DNA of 64,000 bases from Lycocorax pyrrhopterus obiensis. Lineage: Eukaryota; Chordata; Aves; Passeriformes; Paradisaeidae. The notes under the pieces were generated by a model. The model was not told the DNA's origin. It saw nothing but the letters and a program-made list of their open reading frames with translations, and searched no databases. The stretch lies in the NCBI GenBank assembly GCA_014706295.1, contig JACSVZ010000002.1, forward strand, positions 55,965,660 through 56,029,659, written 5' to 3'. The first letter of the stretch is position 1; each line of letters starts with the position of its first letter. The position numbers and the translations under genes were made by a program. Below, piece after piece: positions 46,717 through 60,357 of the stretch.

Positions 46717-47867
46717 TGTGAGATAAGCATTAGGAGAAAAAGCAAAGCAGGCACACAACTTGACAGAATATAAAGAGATTTATTAACAGACTTAGAGTGA
46801 AGAAAGCTACAACAGAACAAACTTTCAGAACTCTTTCTTCCCCACTTTTCCCCTCTCCCAATCAGTATTACAGTTTTAGGAAAGGGGAAAAAAAAGGGTT
46901 TTCCCTCCTGCTCTACGTGGTTTTACAAACTGCCACCATTTGCAGGTTTGCTTAGAATTAAAAAATCTCTGCTAAGGTGTAACACATCTCTTTTCCATGA
47001 GCCCTCTCACAGCTCTTTCAACTGTAAGACACAGGCCCTCACATGGGGTTACTACTCGTTTAAGGATGAATCATTTTCCTTTTCGGCTTGAACATAAGGC
47101 TTTTTCTTCGCCACCAGGCTTTAAAAGCCTCTCCCTGCTTTATATACATAGCCTGGCATTGGCACTCTTTAACCTCTTACAAGCCACTTGAAAAAAATGT
47201 CCATCCCCTCATGTACTTTAACATGGATTAAAGAGACAAACAGTTTGCAATATTACAGTTCATACCATGGCGAGGAAAGGAGGTTTTTAAGCTCCGCGCG
47301 GGACCACGCAGCACCGCCCTTGTAGCTTTGTCCCACGTGATCTCGCTTCCTCTTTCCCTCTGGCTCTGAAAGCTGCCATGTTGTAGGGTGTTATCAGGCT
47401 CCATGGTGGAGAGAGAGCCTCCCCTTGCTCCCTCTGCGCTGCTGGGTGCACAGTGTGGAAAAGGGGGGTCTTCCTCTGTTCGTCGCGAAGTATGCTGGCT
47501 GCACTGAAGGCTCCACCTGCTCCCCCTCCTTCAGGATACCGCGTCGGATGACTTCAGCCCTGTGGCCAGCCATAGCTATCCACGGCTCAGGGAATAGTTT
47601 CCCTTTCCACAATCTAGAGTCCGTGCTGCAGCGTTAGGAGAAGGGGCAGGAGGCAGAGAGGCAAGAGGCAGGGGCGCCCGTCCCCAGCCCCGCGGGCCGG
47701 GCAACGGGGGCCCACCCCTCCCCCTCTCCCTCTCCCGTCCCTGCACTAAGCCGGAACGGAAAAAAAACTTCCTGAATCCTGCCTTCCACGGGGTTTTTAT
47801 AGGTAGAAATTGAGAGAAGCGTGATTGGTCTGAAGAACTGCCTGTCAGTTCAAGTCAAACCACGACA
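46717..47867 (-). mobile_element. Solo LTR, about 1.15 kb
   Basis: TGTGAGATAAGC to AAACCACGACA. The minus strand starts TGTCGTGGTTTGAC, carries TATATAAAG (about 47,139-47,147 reversed) and AATAAA (46,779-46,784 reversed) about 60 bp before its end. It includes a GC-rich segment (47,660-47,760). The left edge could be 46,708. No clean target duplication was seen. Confidence 0.75.
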
Positions 47868-49056
47868 GATGAGAAATTATCAATCTAACACTTTGCAGAA
47901 CCCATCACAAAAGATGCTTTTCCTTTTCATAGTTCTTATTTATCTTTCCTCTCTTCCCTCTCTCCCTCTTTCTCATTTTAAAAATAGTTTACAACTTCCA
48001 GTGGACGGAAATTTAACCTATCTTTAATCTGTAGCAACTCATCCTGCTCAAGTATGTCTGACAATAGTGCAGTAATGTCAGAATTCAGTACATTGTGTCA
48101 GATCTTTGATCAAAACCTTTTTCCCCTTCAAGTGCAAAAATTACATTCTCATTGGCCCAAACAGTGCCAGGACTTAAACCTACATGCTTTAGGGTGACTG
48201 GGATGTGAGTGATGCAACCCAGAGCAAACTCCCTTGAGGTGTCATCTATATTTTCACAGCAGCTGCTCACAGAGATTTTCTTGTGAGCATAAGAGGAGGA
48301 CACATTCTGTTCAGGCTGTCAGCTTTAAATGCACTCAGCATGGAAGTGCTCAAACAAACATGGTAAAGTGGGGTGTCTTCTTGGTTTTCTGTATAGTGTA
48401 TCCTTCATGAAATAGAAGTGATGAAGAGCTCCTGCCAACACTTCCAGGAGAAGCTGAATGAGATTGAATGGCACCTGACCTAACAGCAGGCGCTGTTTTC
48501 TGCTGTTATGTCAGATGAAGAAAGGCAATGACAGCCAAACACACTTACCTAAATCCAAAGATATCATTGTGTTACTGCATGAGTTCTGGTCAGTTGAGGT
48601 ATAGCTGAGGATGTCCCACAAGCAGAGGAGAAATGTATTGTGATGTGGTTTTTGCTCAGAGGAAAGTCCAGTTTCTCTCCACATCATTAAAGGCTCTTTA
48701 ACATGAGCATTTTGAAGGGGAAGATTGCTACATAGATTTGGGCTAGATTTTTAGCACGGAAATACTATGTTCTAATAGCATTAAGAATGCAGCAACAGAT
48801 ATCTGTCAGCTGGACCTTTGTGTCCTAGGTCAATGCTGGGTTCAGGCCATGTAATTAGTGTTCATGATCAATGCAGTGACAAGGCTGGAAAATTTAAACT
48901 AGCTCTTCACAGATTCAGCACAAGTTCACAGTGATTACCAAGAAGCCTCAGGTTCATAAAAAGCTACTAGGTGTTTCCAGCCTGGAGTTGCCTAAAAGTA
49001 GGGCATTTATGCAGTCTTTGTGTTTGTGATATCAGAACTGATAAACCTGCCCATGA
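47868..49056. other. Stretch without recognisable features
   Basis: Nothing I can support was seen. Confidence 0.5.
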
Positions 49057-51370
49057 TCAGAATCACAGAATCACAGAATCACAGAATCACAGAATGAAAT
49101 AGGTTTGGAAAAAAAGGACCTTTGAGATCATCAAGTCCAACCTATGACCTAACACCTCCTCATCAACAAAACCATGGCACTAATGCCACGTCCAGTATTT
49201 TTTTAAACACGTCCAGGGATGGTGATTCCACCACCTCCCTGGGCAGACAATTCCAGTGCCCAGTCACTCTTTCAGTGAACAGTTTTTTCCTGATGTCTAA
49301 CCTAAACTTCCCCTGGTGCAGTTTAAGACTGTGTCCTCTCATTCTCTCAGTGGTTGCCTGGGAGAAGAGACAGACCCCCACCTGGCTACAACCACCTTTC
49401 AGGCAGTTGTAGAGAGTGAAAAAGTCTCCCCTGAGCCTCCGTTGCTTCAGGCTTAACAACCCCAGCTCCCTCAGAAGTTCTTCATAGGGCTTGTGTTCCA
49501 GACACTTCACCAGCCTTGTTGCCCTTCTCTGGACATGCTCCAGCATCTCAGCATCCTTCCTAAACTGAGGGGCCCAGAACTGGACACAGTACTCAAGGTG
49601 TGGCCTCACCAGTGCTGAGTACAGGGCAAGAATCACTTCCCTGGTCCTGCTGGCCACACTATTCCTGATACAGGCCAGGATGCCATTGGCCTTCTTGGCC
49701 ACCAGAGCACACTGCTGGCTCATGGTCAGTCTGCCATCAGTCAGTACCCCCAGGTCCCTTTCTGCCTGGCCACTGTCCAGCCACTCTGTCCCCAGCCTGT
49801 AGTGCTGCAGGGGGTTGTTGTAGCCAAAGTGCAGGACCCAGCACTTGGACTTGTTAAACTTCGTGTTGTTGGACTCAGCCCATCTATCCAGCCTGTCCAG
49901 GTCCCCTTGCAGAGCCCTTCTACCTCCAACAGATCGACACATGCTCCCAGCTTGGTCTCATCTGCAAATTTGCTAATGGTGGACTCAATCCCCTCGTCCG
50001 GATCATCAGTGAAGATATTAAACAGGACTGGCCCCAGCACTGATCCCTGGGGGACATCATTAGTGACTGGCCACCAACTGGAGGCAGCACCATTCACCAC
50101 CACTCTCTGGGCCCAGCCAGTGAAGAGTGCACCTGTCCAAGCCATGGGCTGGCAGCTTTTCCAGGATTATTCTATGGGGGACGGGCGGAGGCTTTGCTGA
50201 AGTCCAGGTAGACATACCCACAGCCTTCCCCTCATCCACCAGGCAGGTCACCTGGTCATAAAAGGAGATCAGGTTGGTCAGGCATGACCTGCCCCTCCTA
50301 AATCCATGGTGGCTGGGTCTGATCCCCCAGGCATCCTGTAGGTGCCATGTGATGGCACTCAAGATGAACTGTTCCATAAACTTGCCAGGCACCGGGGTCA
50401 GGCTGACAGGCCTGTAGTTTCCTGGATCCTCATTCCGGCTGTTCTTGTGGATGGCTGTCACACTAGGCAGCTTCCAGTCATCTGGGACCTTCCTGCTGAG
50501 CCAGGACTGATGGTAAATGATGGAGAGCAGCTTCTCAAGCTCATCTGCCAGCTCCCTCATCACCCTAGGATGGATCCCAACTGGTCCCATAGATTTGTGA
50601 GCATCTAAGTGGCTCAGCAGGTCTCTGACTGGTTCCTCCTGAATAACAGCGGGGCTGTTCTGCTCCCTGACACCATCTACCAGCCCAGGAGAACAGTTTT
50701 CCTGAAAACAACCTGTCTTTCTGTTGAAAATTGAGGCAAAGAAGGTGTTAAGTACCTCTGCCTTTTCCTCATCTTTAGTTACTAAATTCCCTCCTCCATC
50801 TAATAGAGAATGGAGGTTGTCCTTGCCCCTCCTTTTGCCATTAATGTATTTATAGCAATATTTTTATTGTCCTTTATAGAAGTGGCCCAATAGAGTTCTA
50901 ACTGGGCTTTTGCCTCTCTGATTTTTTTCCTACATGACCTAGAAACTCCCTTGAGCATTTCCTGAGATACCTGACCCTCCTTCCAAAGGTGATATACCCT
51001 CTTTTTTCCTTAGTTCCTTCAAAAGCTCCTTGCCCATCCAGGCCGGTCGTTTTCCTCATTGGCTTCTCTTTCGGCACATAGAGACAGTCTGTTCCTGTGC
51101 CTTCAAGATTTCAGTTTTGAAGCACGCCCATCTTTCCTGGACTCCTTTGTTTTTAAGGGCTGCTTCCCAAGGTAATCTTCAAATAAGTCTCTTGAATAGG
51201 CCAAAGTCTGCCCTCTGGAAGTCCAGTGTGGAAATTTTATTGATGTTCCTCCTTGTTTCACCAAATATTGAAAACACTGTAATTTCATGATCATTGTGCC
51301 CCAGACGGGCTCCAACCACCACATCTCCCACCAGCCCTTCTCTGTTTGCAAGCAGTAAGTCTAGCGTAGT
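49057..51370 (-). mobile_element. CR1 LINE, 5'-truncated, 2.3 kb
   Basis: It starts with five units of the tail repeat CAGAATCA (49,057-49,096), then 3' UTR and RT on the minus strand up to the linker before RT near 51,370. Confidence 0.9.
49163..50590 (-). pseudogene. CR1 ORF2 reverse transcriptase remnant
   Basis: Two minus-strand frames cover most of CR1 RT. The 50,060-50,590 part has PDDWKLPSVTAIHKN, NYRPVSLTP and GFRRGRSCLTNL. The 49,163-49,942 part has the C-terminal [19 protein letters not shown] block, [17 protein letters not shown] and a run to the natural C-terminus. The active-site region near 49,960 reads FADETK, so the second catalytic Asp is replaced by Glu. A frame change between 49,940 and 50,060 and loss of the 5' part make it inactive. 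Of the CR1 copies here it is the best preserved in RT. Confidence 0.85.
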
Positions 51371-52117
51371 AAATATGGCTCTGCAACTACATTTTTAATT
51401 TTGCAACTGGGATAATCAAACAAATAAGAATCAAGCAGACAAGGACTCTTATTCATTATTTTGTAAGGTATCTTGTCATCATTAATAAAAACAAGACTGC
51501 AACAGAAGGAGACACAGGCATTATGCTGGGGCTGAGAAAAAAGAGGGCGTTCGCCGCTCACTCTAATGTGCTTTCACTGCTGTCCCTAAGGAAGGAAAGC
51601 AGACATCTGCAACTCTTACAGCAAGCCATTGGTCAGGAGGTTGCAGAGCTGGAATTTCAGCTGAACGATTGAGCTTGTCAGGTCAGAGAGAGCATCCCTA
51701 TGGTATGTTACACAACTGCTGCTTTGGGTCATATGGAAAGAATTGAATGTCCTGTTATTTGGTTATCAAATTGCTAACTCTGGAGGCACATCTGAAAACC
51801 CTTTCAGAGCCAAGAAAAGGATTTTCAAATACAAGACTTAGAGTTTACATACTTAACCTTCTTTCTCCTTGGCTATGCTACTTGAACTCAACTACCCAGG
51901 AAAAGTGACAATATTCATAAAAGGGTCTGTATCCTACCCTGTTCTTGATTTCCAGAAGAAGGTGACATGGCCTACATAATTATTGGGAAATGATTCTTTT
52001 CTGGTTCTTTTCTGGATCACCTCTCAATTTGATAAGGAAGGGTAAAGAAATTATGATTAGGGAAATTGTCTTTTGATTCTTTCCAGACAAGCTTGGGTTA
52101 GAGGGTCTCAGAATTGC
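51371..52117. other. Unassigned spacer
   Basis: Nothing recognisable was seen. Confidence 0.45.
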
Positions 52118-52345
52118 AGAATAGCTAGGGTTTCCTCATATTGAGGTGGAACTCCTTGTGTTTTACTCTATGGCCTTTCCTCCTTATCCTGTTGCTGAGC
52201 TCCACTGAAGAGTCTGGCATCATCCTCTTGACACCCTCCTACGAGATACTTGTATGTATTGATTAGATCCCCTCTCAGTCATCTCTAGGCTAAACAGGTC
52301 CAGCTCCCATAGTCTCTCATTGTAAGAGAGATACTCCAGACAAGA
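52118..52345 (-). mobile_element. CR1 LINE fragment
   Basis: This diverged minus-strand piece of the CR1 RT C-terminus and 3' region contains text matching the other copies (CATCCTCTTGACACCCTCC, CTAAACAGGTCCAGCTCCC). The 3' tail is missing. Confidence 0.75.
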
Positions 52346-55300
52346 GTGCATTGGCCACAGATTTAAGTCTGTTTGCAGATGATCCCTTAGGCAATTAGAT
52401 CTGTTGGAATAAAATGTCCTTTAGGGTTTTCTCCTCTTTTTTATTGACAGCATCTTAGTAGCCAAATATTGCATGTCTTCTTCAGACTAAGCAGAAGCAG
52501 GCATGCTTCATATAGTCTTGTGTATCTTGTTTGAGTCCTTTTATTATATTTTTATTATTGCAATATGCTTTTCCTTCAATTTTCTTTTCAGCAGCTGGAC
52601 CAATTACTAGCAGAACAATCCCATCTGTTTTCTGAGCTCAAACTCTTTGACTGGAAAAAAGAAAAGCCCAGAATAAACAAGTGTTTCCAGATGCTGCTGA
52701 CACTGTGCCTCCTCGAATTGGGTGCTCAAAAATGATACACAAAAGAGCTCCTAGCAAAAACACGACAGCAACAGGCTTTCTCTCTGCCCCACAGCAAGGG
52801 ACATCCTCAATGCAATTTCCTACTAGGACAGTAGTTGAGCCAAATTCAGCTAAGCCTGCTTACTAGAAGCTCTCCACCAGTAATAAGGAAATAAAAGGAC
52901 ATCCACAAGCAAAAATGAAGTTTAAGACATTCATATACAGTGTAAGGAGAAGTTTCAGTCTCAGCCTAAAGGTTTTAAGTGGAAGAGATTGTTGACCTGC
53001 AATACAATTTTACTATTCTCTGTCTCATTGCCACAGTCTAGCTCAGGACCATTTCCTTCTAAGCCATGCATTTATCTGAAGGGATGAAATCTGTGTTTCA
53101 GTGCACTTTCAGTCTTCATAGACAACACAGGCAGAACTGAGACTGGACACAACTTGATATTTCTCAGTAAGCTCTGGCAATGATCTAGATGTTCCAGAGA
53201 GAAGAACATAATACATGGATTTTATTTGGCTTGCTTGAACTTTAAATGCAACTGTTTGACTAATCAGTATATTCAACGCTCTCTCTCCTGGTGAAATTAG
53301 TAATCTATGGTTTCTAATTTTAGACCTAATTAACCAATTTTACAAGGGCAGTAAAGGCAGTGAGTTGAAAGGTTTGTTGTTTTTCTGAAGCAATTCCAAG
53401 TAAGCATACATCTCACAACGTAACCATAAAAAAACTTGCCTGCTTTTTAAAATATAATTCAAACCTAGAAAATATCTTAAATAGCTGCCTTATGCATTAG
53501 TGGCGTCTTCCATCTACACAAGTGTCCCAATTTTCAAAGGATTTATCATTTTCTTAAATGATATTTTAAATATCTTAAATTTAGATATCTTAAATGAAAA
53601 ATTAGGGTTAAATTATGCCCTTTATTGTAGTCTTATACTAATATATGTTGATATTAACACTGATGTTATCAAGCAGAATCAAGTTCCTCAGCCATAGACA
53701 GTGAGGAACAAGGAACTGAAGTATTTGAGATAATGTTTTGTTATCTTTTGCACCCATTTCTTTTTAAGTGTAGTCTTGGTCGTTCTTTCAACATACAAAG
53801 AGAATAGCATATTTTTCCTTTTTTTTTCCCAGTTGAAGAAATCTTTTCAAAATTTTTCAGGTAATGATTCGGCAGAAGGAAAAGACTGATGGATGTCAGA
53901 CTTATGGATTTTGTTTTTAATAGTTGTGGCCTTTTTATTAAAATGCATGGTATATGACAGAAGTAAATGAATGAAACTTTGCATTATAGAAAGTTCTGAT
54001 CACAGCAGTTCCATTTGCCACAAGATGAGTGGCTAGAAAAGGAGGCATTTTTAAAGGATGTTTTCAAGAGAGATGCTATGTATTTTGCTATTCTGTGATT
54101 ACTAAACTTATGCTCCTATTAGCAATTACATGGGATAGGGCTGTCTTTTGCAAAAACATTTAAAAAGAAGAGGGGAACGCTTATTTTTCCTGAAGAAACT
54201 TAAGAACTTGCAGACAGCCCAGGAGATACTACTAGAAGGTATTCTCCTTATAGTCAGTTATTTCAATAGTCCTTCAACCAGTACTGATCTCAGGTCCAAA
54301 GTACCTTGTATAGTCCTAGCCACACTCTAAATTTTAACTTGCTACTAAGTGCCTCTGATTATTTGTTACTGTAAGGATCAGATTAGAAGCTCGCTGACAG
54401 TGCATAGAAAGTTAAACTGTCAAACTATTACTGTGCAAGTTCACCTGGCTGTCCTCTGCCTTTTCATGTTTGCTTCATATAAATCCAACTAAAACCAAAA
54501 TGAGATAAGAAACACAGGATTTTCTACATTATAAGCCTGGAATCAGAATCCTGGTTCAGTTTTCTGGGAAACAAATGGAGCCTGGATTCATGCAGAAAAG
54601 CCTCTCAAGTTTGGATCACAGCAAAGAAATGAATGCAATGCAGTTTTCAATTTAGGGCTTCCCAGACTGTGAGATGTCCTACTGTCTTGTTTGTTTAATG
54701 TTCTAAAAGGATCTTAGGTATCATTTAGGCTTTAGTGTTGCAAATCACAGCTCTGCTAAGGTGCAAATAGAAGTAGCATTTGCACATGTTTAAGGAGAAA
54801 ATGCAGTCAAACATGCTGAGCAGCCTTGAGGCTCCTTGTACCTCCATGTTTCCACAGATGTTCAGGGTAATAAAATGATTAGAAGAGAGAGGTACATAAC
54901 ATAGGAGCTAACAAGATCCTCCACAGCCTGCTGGGCCATGAATTTTACTGGTTGAAATTTGCCCCTTTCTTGAGACCCCACATGGGATTTGTACACTACT
55001 TCCACACTATAAAGTTTTTAAGAGTTTATATGCCAAGGTTTGTGATTGTGACAGTATATTTAGTTAGCATGAAAACAGGACCAAAACATCTTCCATGGAA
55101 ATTTTTTGTGAAATAAACAATAAATATGGCATCGTTTTTTCTCTCTCCACTGTCTTAGAAACTACACTTGCAGATGTTGTATCTCAGCTTGTGGAGGAAA
55201 GCAAATAAAGAGCATGGTGAAGGACAAACAACAATGCCAGTGCTGAAGATCTCCTGGAAGAAAGGATGTCTAAGAAGCTTCCTTGCCTCGATGATACCAG

Positions 55301-55510
55301 TGATTCCTCCCATGAAGCAAGATGATTTTTGCAAGAGTCACTGCAACCCAATGCATAAAAGCACTGTAGGTATGTGATGTTGCTATTACTATTGGCCTGT
55401 CTTATGTCTATGGGTACAGAAGATGGTATTAGCAGGTGGCAGCTGTTCTTGATTAAAAAGGTCATGCAGGACCTCTTGTGCCATTTGAATTCTACCATTT
55501 ATATTGATGA
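52346..55510. other. Stretch without recognisable features
   Basis: Short frames only. No element I can classify. Confidence 0.5.
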
Positions 55511-56070
55511 TGAAAGGAGTTGATCAATAGTTAGCTCATGTAAGCACAAGTTAACTATTAGGAGTCAGCAAATATTAATCACAAGCCTAAGAAGCAGGAT
55601 GCACCTTAGCCTTGTCAAGACAAGAGAAACAGAATGCATCTTGTCAGGATAAGAAGAACAGAACCTGTTGAAACCAGCGCAGAAACCACTGAATCAGCCA
55701 ACGAAGGACTGCACATGCTTCAGAAAGAAAGGTGAGAAGTGCATTGTGAGGAAGACCACTAGCCTTCATCAGAAAGACTCCCGAGGAAGACACGGAGTCT
55801 TCCTCAGTGCGACCACCAGAGTACACTGCGCCTGCACATCACGTATGCTAATAATAATAATGACTTCTGAGAAGTAATTTGTATAACCACTCCTACCCCA
55901 AGGAATGTAATAAATATTCATGAAATGTAACCATGTAGGGCGCTGTGTAGAGTGCTGTGTGTGCGCGTTAGGAGGAGGCATCCCCTACGCACCCAGCGCT
56001 GAATAAAGCAAGTGCCTGCTTCTCTGACTCTGTCTCTGAAGTGTCTCTAGGCTCGGTTTGGAATGATTCA
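55511..56070 (+). mobile_element. Solo LTR related to the ERV2 LTR
   Basis: TGAAAGGAGT to AATGATTCA, 560 bp, flanked by a perfect 4-bp duplication ATGA (55,507-55,510 and 56,071-56,074). It shares with the ERV2 LTR the GAAGACTC repeats, GACCACCAGA, ACTGCGC, ATGACTTCTG and the ATCCCC..CAGC..AATAAA block, but is clearly diverged. AATAAA is at about 56,003. Confidence 0.82.
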
Positions 56071-59000
56071 ATGAGGACTGAATCTGACTCTTGTTAATAA
56101 AACTTTCCTGGTTGAATGATCTTCAGATTGGTATGTGCAGTCCAGCTCCTCCTTTCAATTCAATTATAAAATAATTTCATTCAATATATGAATGGTATAG
56201 GGTTCCCCCATATGCAACACTTAGACACTCACAAATATTGTTAATGTGAATGTGTTTGCATGCATAGCTAGAAAATCTTTTGTACCCTCAACACTGTTTT
56301 AATTGTTAGCTGCAATCTTATAGCAATAAAAAAAAAAACATACTAAGCAATGGGAAAGTATTTCTTTCTGAATAATCCTAGAGCACAAGTGGTGTTTCAC
56401 TTCATAACTCCTCCAAGCATATTACAAGGATGACTGGACTATGCCTCATAATGCTGTTGTTGAAGATTGGAGAGAAAAGAATACAAGCAGTAATTTTGGG
56501 ATCAGGAAAGTCTGGGGGTAGCACTGGTGAATGCAACAGCCAGCTGTGTACCTACTTAAACTCACAGTGTTACCAACATTCTAAAATCCATTATTTATTT
56601 CCCTTTGGGGCAGTCATATGCAAATATGGTGGCAATCTTAATGACAACTCAACAGAATTGATTAAATAATAATATATCTGATTGAGTATCACAATTGCTC
56701 TAGCTAGCTAAAATACAAATTACCTTGCAGGCTCATACCTTGGAGGGGTGGCGAAGCTATATTACTTGTGAAAAGCATTAGCATTAAGCAGTTTGCAAAT
56801 TTGAAATCTGAAGAAAACTGACCTTGTGACACTGTAGGACTTCTGACAAAAAAATAAAACCAAAAAAACAAAAAAGGAAAGAAAATTAAGTATTTCAATA
56901 AAATCATGCTTTCTTCCCCATTTTACCTCTCCAAAAGTAAAGCAGGTAGAACCATTGGCTCTTTCCACAGGACTGATGAGGCTCCACAAAGGTCCATGCG
57001 ATATATATCAGACCAGGAATGGAAAAGGATAAGACACAGAGGGTTACAGCAGTGTTCTTCTCCTTGCTCTCTGGTGCTCTTTCAGTATCTTTTGCCTCTA
57101 CTAGCACCTGAAACTAGCACCTGAAATCCTTATAACTCTCTATTAAAGAGAGAGCTTAGCATTTTCTTTGTTCTGGTTACAGTATCTGGAGTGCAAGGGC
57201 AACACAGCCTCAGCAAAGCAGGAGGGAGGAAAGGAAAGAGATGGGAAGGGGGAGGTAAATTCTAAAATTATTCCCTAACAAAGATAGAAAATTCAAAACC
57301 TAATGATTGCTTTTACCTGCCCTAGTTCAGTAGCAATATGTGTCACTTGGATTTTATTTCTTTTGTCATTGTCTTTTGCCTTCACTGGTTTTCCCTGATG
57401 CCCCCATAAATCTTTAAACTCTGAAACTAAAAGAGGCTGCTTTGTGCACCAGCTTCAATATTGATTTTGCTAGAGAGTATAATAAAATCTAGTCAGATAA
57501 CAAGGAAATTAATCTAAGGTACCCTGCCAAAAGCTCCCATTAGTTGCTGTATCAGGCATCAATTCAATCAACCCTTGAGAGCATGAATAAACATCAAAAC
57601 CTCTCCGGCATGTTAATGCATCAGTTGCCTTATTGTCAATGCTGCCATGATATTCCAAGAAAAGTACTATCTTGGGAATTCAGCCCCTTCCAACTTCAAG
57701 TCCAAAGACGATTTGACACAGGCTTCGAAGAAGGCAGGGTTCAGGAGAGGGGATGTGACAGCCAAAAAAACGTGGGCACAGCTGCTTTAAACATAGCTTT
57801 GACTTCCTGCTAGATGCACAGTCCAGCCCTACCCAATCTGGGCATACTGCCTCTCTCTTGCATCCCAGTGCATGGTGATGCAGTGCCTCAGGTCAGGCCC
57901 AGGGCTTCCCCTGTGCAGGACTGGAATTTGTGTTTGAAAAAACCAAAAAGTCTCAAATCATGGCCTCAAGCAATACAAATAAACTGGTTCTGAGCTGCTA
58001 GATATGAACCGCTTTCTGCTCTAGGGCTATCAGGGAGCCTGGTGACAAGAACCCCACATCTTATTGCAGGCTATACCATATGTTTTTACAGTGACCAGGG
58101 TCTTTTTCTTGACCCCAGGGACCCTTATCCCTGGCACAGCTTCTTTCTGTCTTATCTAACAAGGTTTTCAATTCATTGCAGAGAAGTTATTCTCTCCTAA
58201 TATCTTCATAGAGTGCCTGGCACAATAGGGACCTAGTATCAGTTGGGATCTTTACTTTCTGCTGTGATAATAATTTTTTTAGCAGACTTTCATTAAGATC
58301 CATTGCTACTTAAGAAACAGCTGCACTGTCACTTTATAAGGCTGTTGACTGTTTTAACTCTCTGCTCCAGAAACAAGGTTTTAGTCTTCCCTGTAGAAAT
58401 GGATATGGGTAAAAGAGGCTGAAGAATGAACACAGGCAATTTTGCTATCAGATGGGAAAATTCAGAATCACAATATCTGAGACTGCCAGGAATTAAAGGA
58501 TCTCACCTCTCTAGAGAGGTGCATTTGAATTCATCCATCTTCATTTCATTGCTTTTCACTGTCTTTCAATGGATGAAGCACTCTCTCAACTAGCCCAGAT
58601 CGCAGCTAGTAAGAGGGACACAGGTGTGGTCCATTGTGGCTATTTAACATTGATATGGGAAACATTTATTACCATGACAAATAACAAAACACAGGCAGCC
58701 TTTTCCTGACTTCCTTCTCCCCCCACCCCTTAAAATACAGAAGTCTGTAAGGACAGTCACAGAAATAGTGAGAAGGCAAGATCAAAATTTGGAAGCTAAG
58801 TTGTCCGTTCCATCCCCCCACCCCTTATCCTAAGGGAGTGTGAGGGCTCTCTGGGACCTCACCTGAAGATTTGCCACAAATATCCCTTGCATGTCACTGT
58901 CAGTCTCCGGCCTTGTCACCTGCAAAAGACTTCTGCAAAAACAGATAGCTAAAACACTACAGTTCCTCTATACTCTCTAATTAACCACCTGCCTCCAGGA

Positions 59001-60357
59001 ATGACTGCAGTCAGTATTTATCAGAGGGACTTTAGATGATGCAAGAATCTGTCAAGGGTGACAGGCTGCTAGAAGTCATGAAAAGGAGCAGAATGATAGT
59101 CCCAGGTGGTGAAGAAAACTGTGGTGCTCATCCCAATATTATGGTGTACTACCATTTTCATTATCTTGTGCACATTTTTGGGAAATTACTTTAGGTCAGT
59201 TCCCAGTCTGTGAAGATACAGTAACTTGCACCTTCCCCAACAAGTACAGTTTCCTTTACAACAGACAAATCAAGCTATTGTAAACCTATGGTGAAACAAG
59301 GGGGGTGGGGTGGGGGCTGGGGGGGTGTGTGTGAAAGTCTGTAGTCAAGTATTGTCTTGCTGGTAAATGAGCTTTTTAAAGGTTGCCTGGACTTTACAGA
59401 GCTTTTTCTAAGCTACTGGCAGAGAAAGAAATTATGGAGAGTAGTAAATAGTGATAATCACTTGGGGGATAAAATGAAAAACCTAATTACTTGAAAGCTA
59501 GACTCAATTGTATTAGTGACATCTTAGTAATGTCCTGCATAAGCGCTTCACTGTCCTTAATTTTTCATCTACAAGGAATAGCAATAATGATCTTGTTACA
59601 TCAGGAGAGTTGTTCCAGATCTAGGGTTTCTCTAACCAGAGCAAAGCATGTTGGAAGCACGGTAGCCTGGATTCCTCACATCCTTGTCCCATTTAACAAA
59701 CAGAGAAGTGGAAGCAAGGGCAACTGAGTCATCCCAAACCAGGCCAGACAGACGTGACAAGCTCCCTTCTCAGAACTGGGTTTCCTGCTGAGCTAATCCA
59801 CAGAGGAGTGAGTGTGTGTGTGTGTGTGTGCATGTCTGTGCAGCTGAGGGTGGAGGGCAGCTGGAGTGAGATGTCCTGGGAAACTTGGAGCAGCTAGTGC
59901 CAAAGAAATCTCATTCTGGGAGCTGATAGCCTTGTGATGTCATGAGGTGTATCCAGCTATTGCCTGGTGAGCCCATCCTGGCACTGGTTAGCAATTGCTG
60001 CCAAAGCATGCAGCAGCTGGTCTGACTACCATCTAGATGGGAAGTGAAGAAAAGGACTTGTGGGCAGCATAGAGGAAATGTAGCTGTGGATGGGACACAG
60101 AAATCTGAAAAAAAGGAGCAGACATAGGAAGAAAAGCAGAAAGAGAACAACAGCTGAGCAGGTGTAATGGACGTAAGAGGCCTGAAACTCGACAAAGAGG
60201 AATGAAGTTGTTCTTCTATGTGTAGATTCGTCAGTTTAAAGGTAGCCTGAAGATATCAGTCCATAGAGTTCCTTCAATGAAATATGTAACCTGGTGTAGA
60301 CCTTGCTCAGAAATCCAGGGAAACAAATTCACTTGTTCATCTTTCCAAGGACACTTA
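56071..60357. other. Stretch with no gene, a G-rich tract and a GT repeat
   Basis: The only notable items are the G-rich tract at 59,300-59,325 and a (GT)n microsatellite at about 59,810-59,830. No supported coding frame. Confidence 0.5.
59300..59325 (+). repeat. G-rich tract with quadruplex potential
   Basis: Four runs of four or more G are separated by one or two bases, followed by a short GT run. The sequence satisfies the usual G-quadruplex pattern. Confidence 0.7.

Noticed and set aside
55141..55380. Pyrimidine-CTTAG followed by a short open frame, like a host exon
   Set aside because: No recognisable protein and no partner exon. Chance is more likely.
58460..58540. Possible very old CR1 tail (AGAATCACAATATCTGAG)
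   Set aside because: Similarity is limited to a few words and could be chance.
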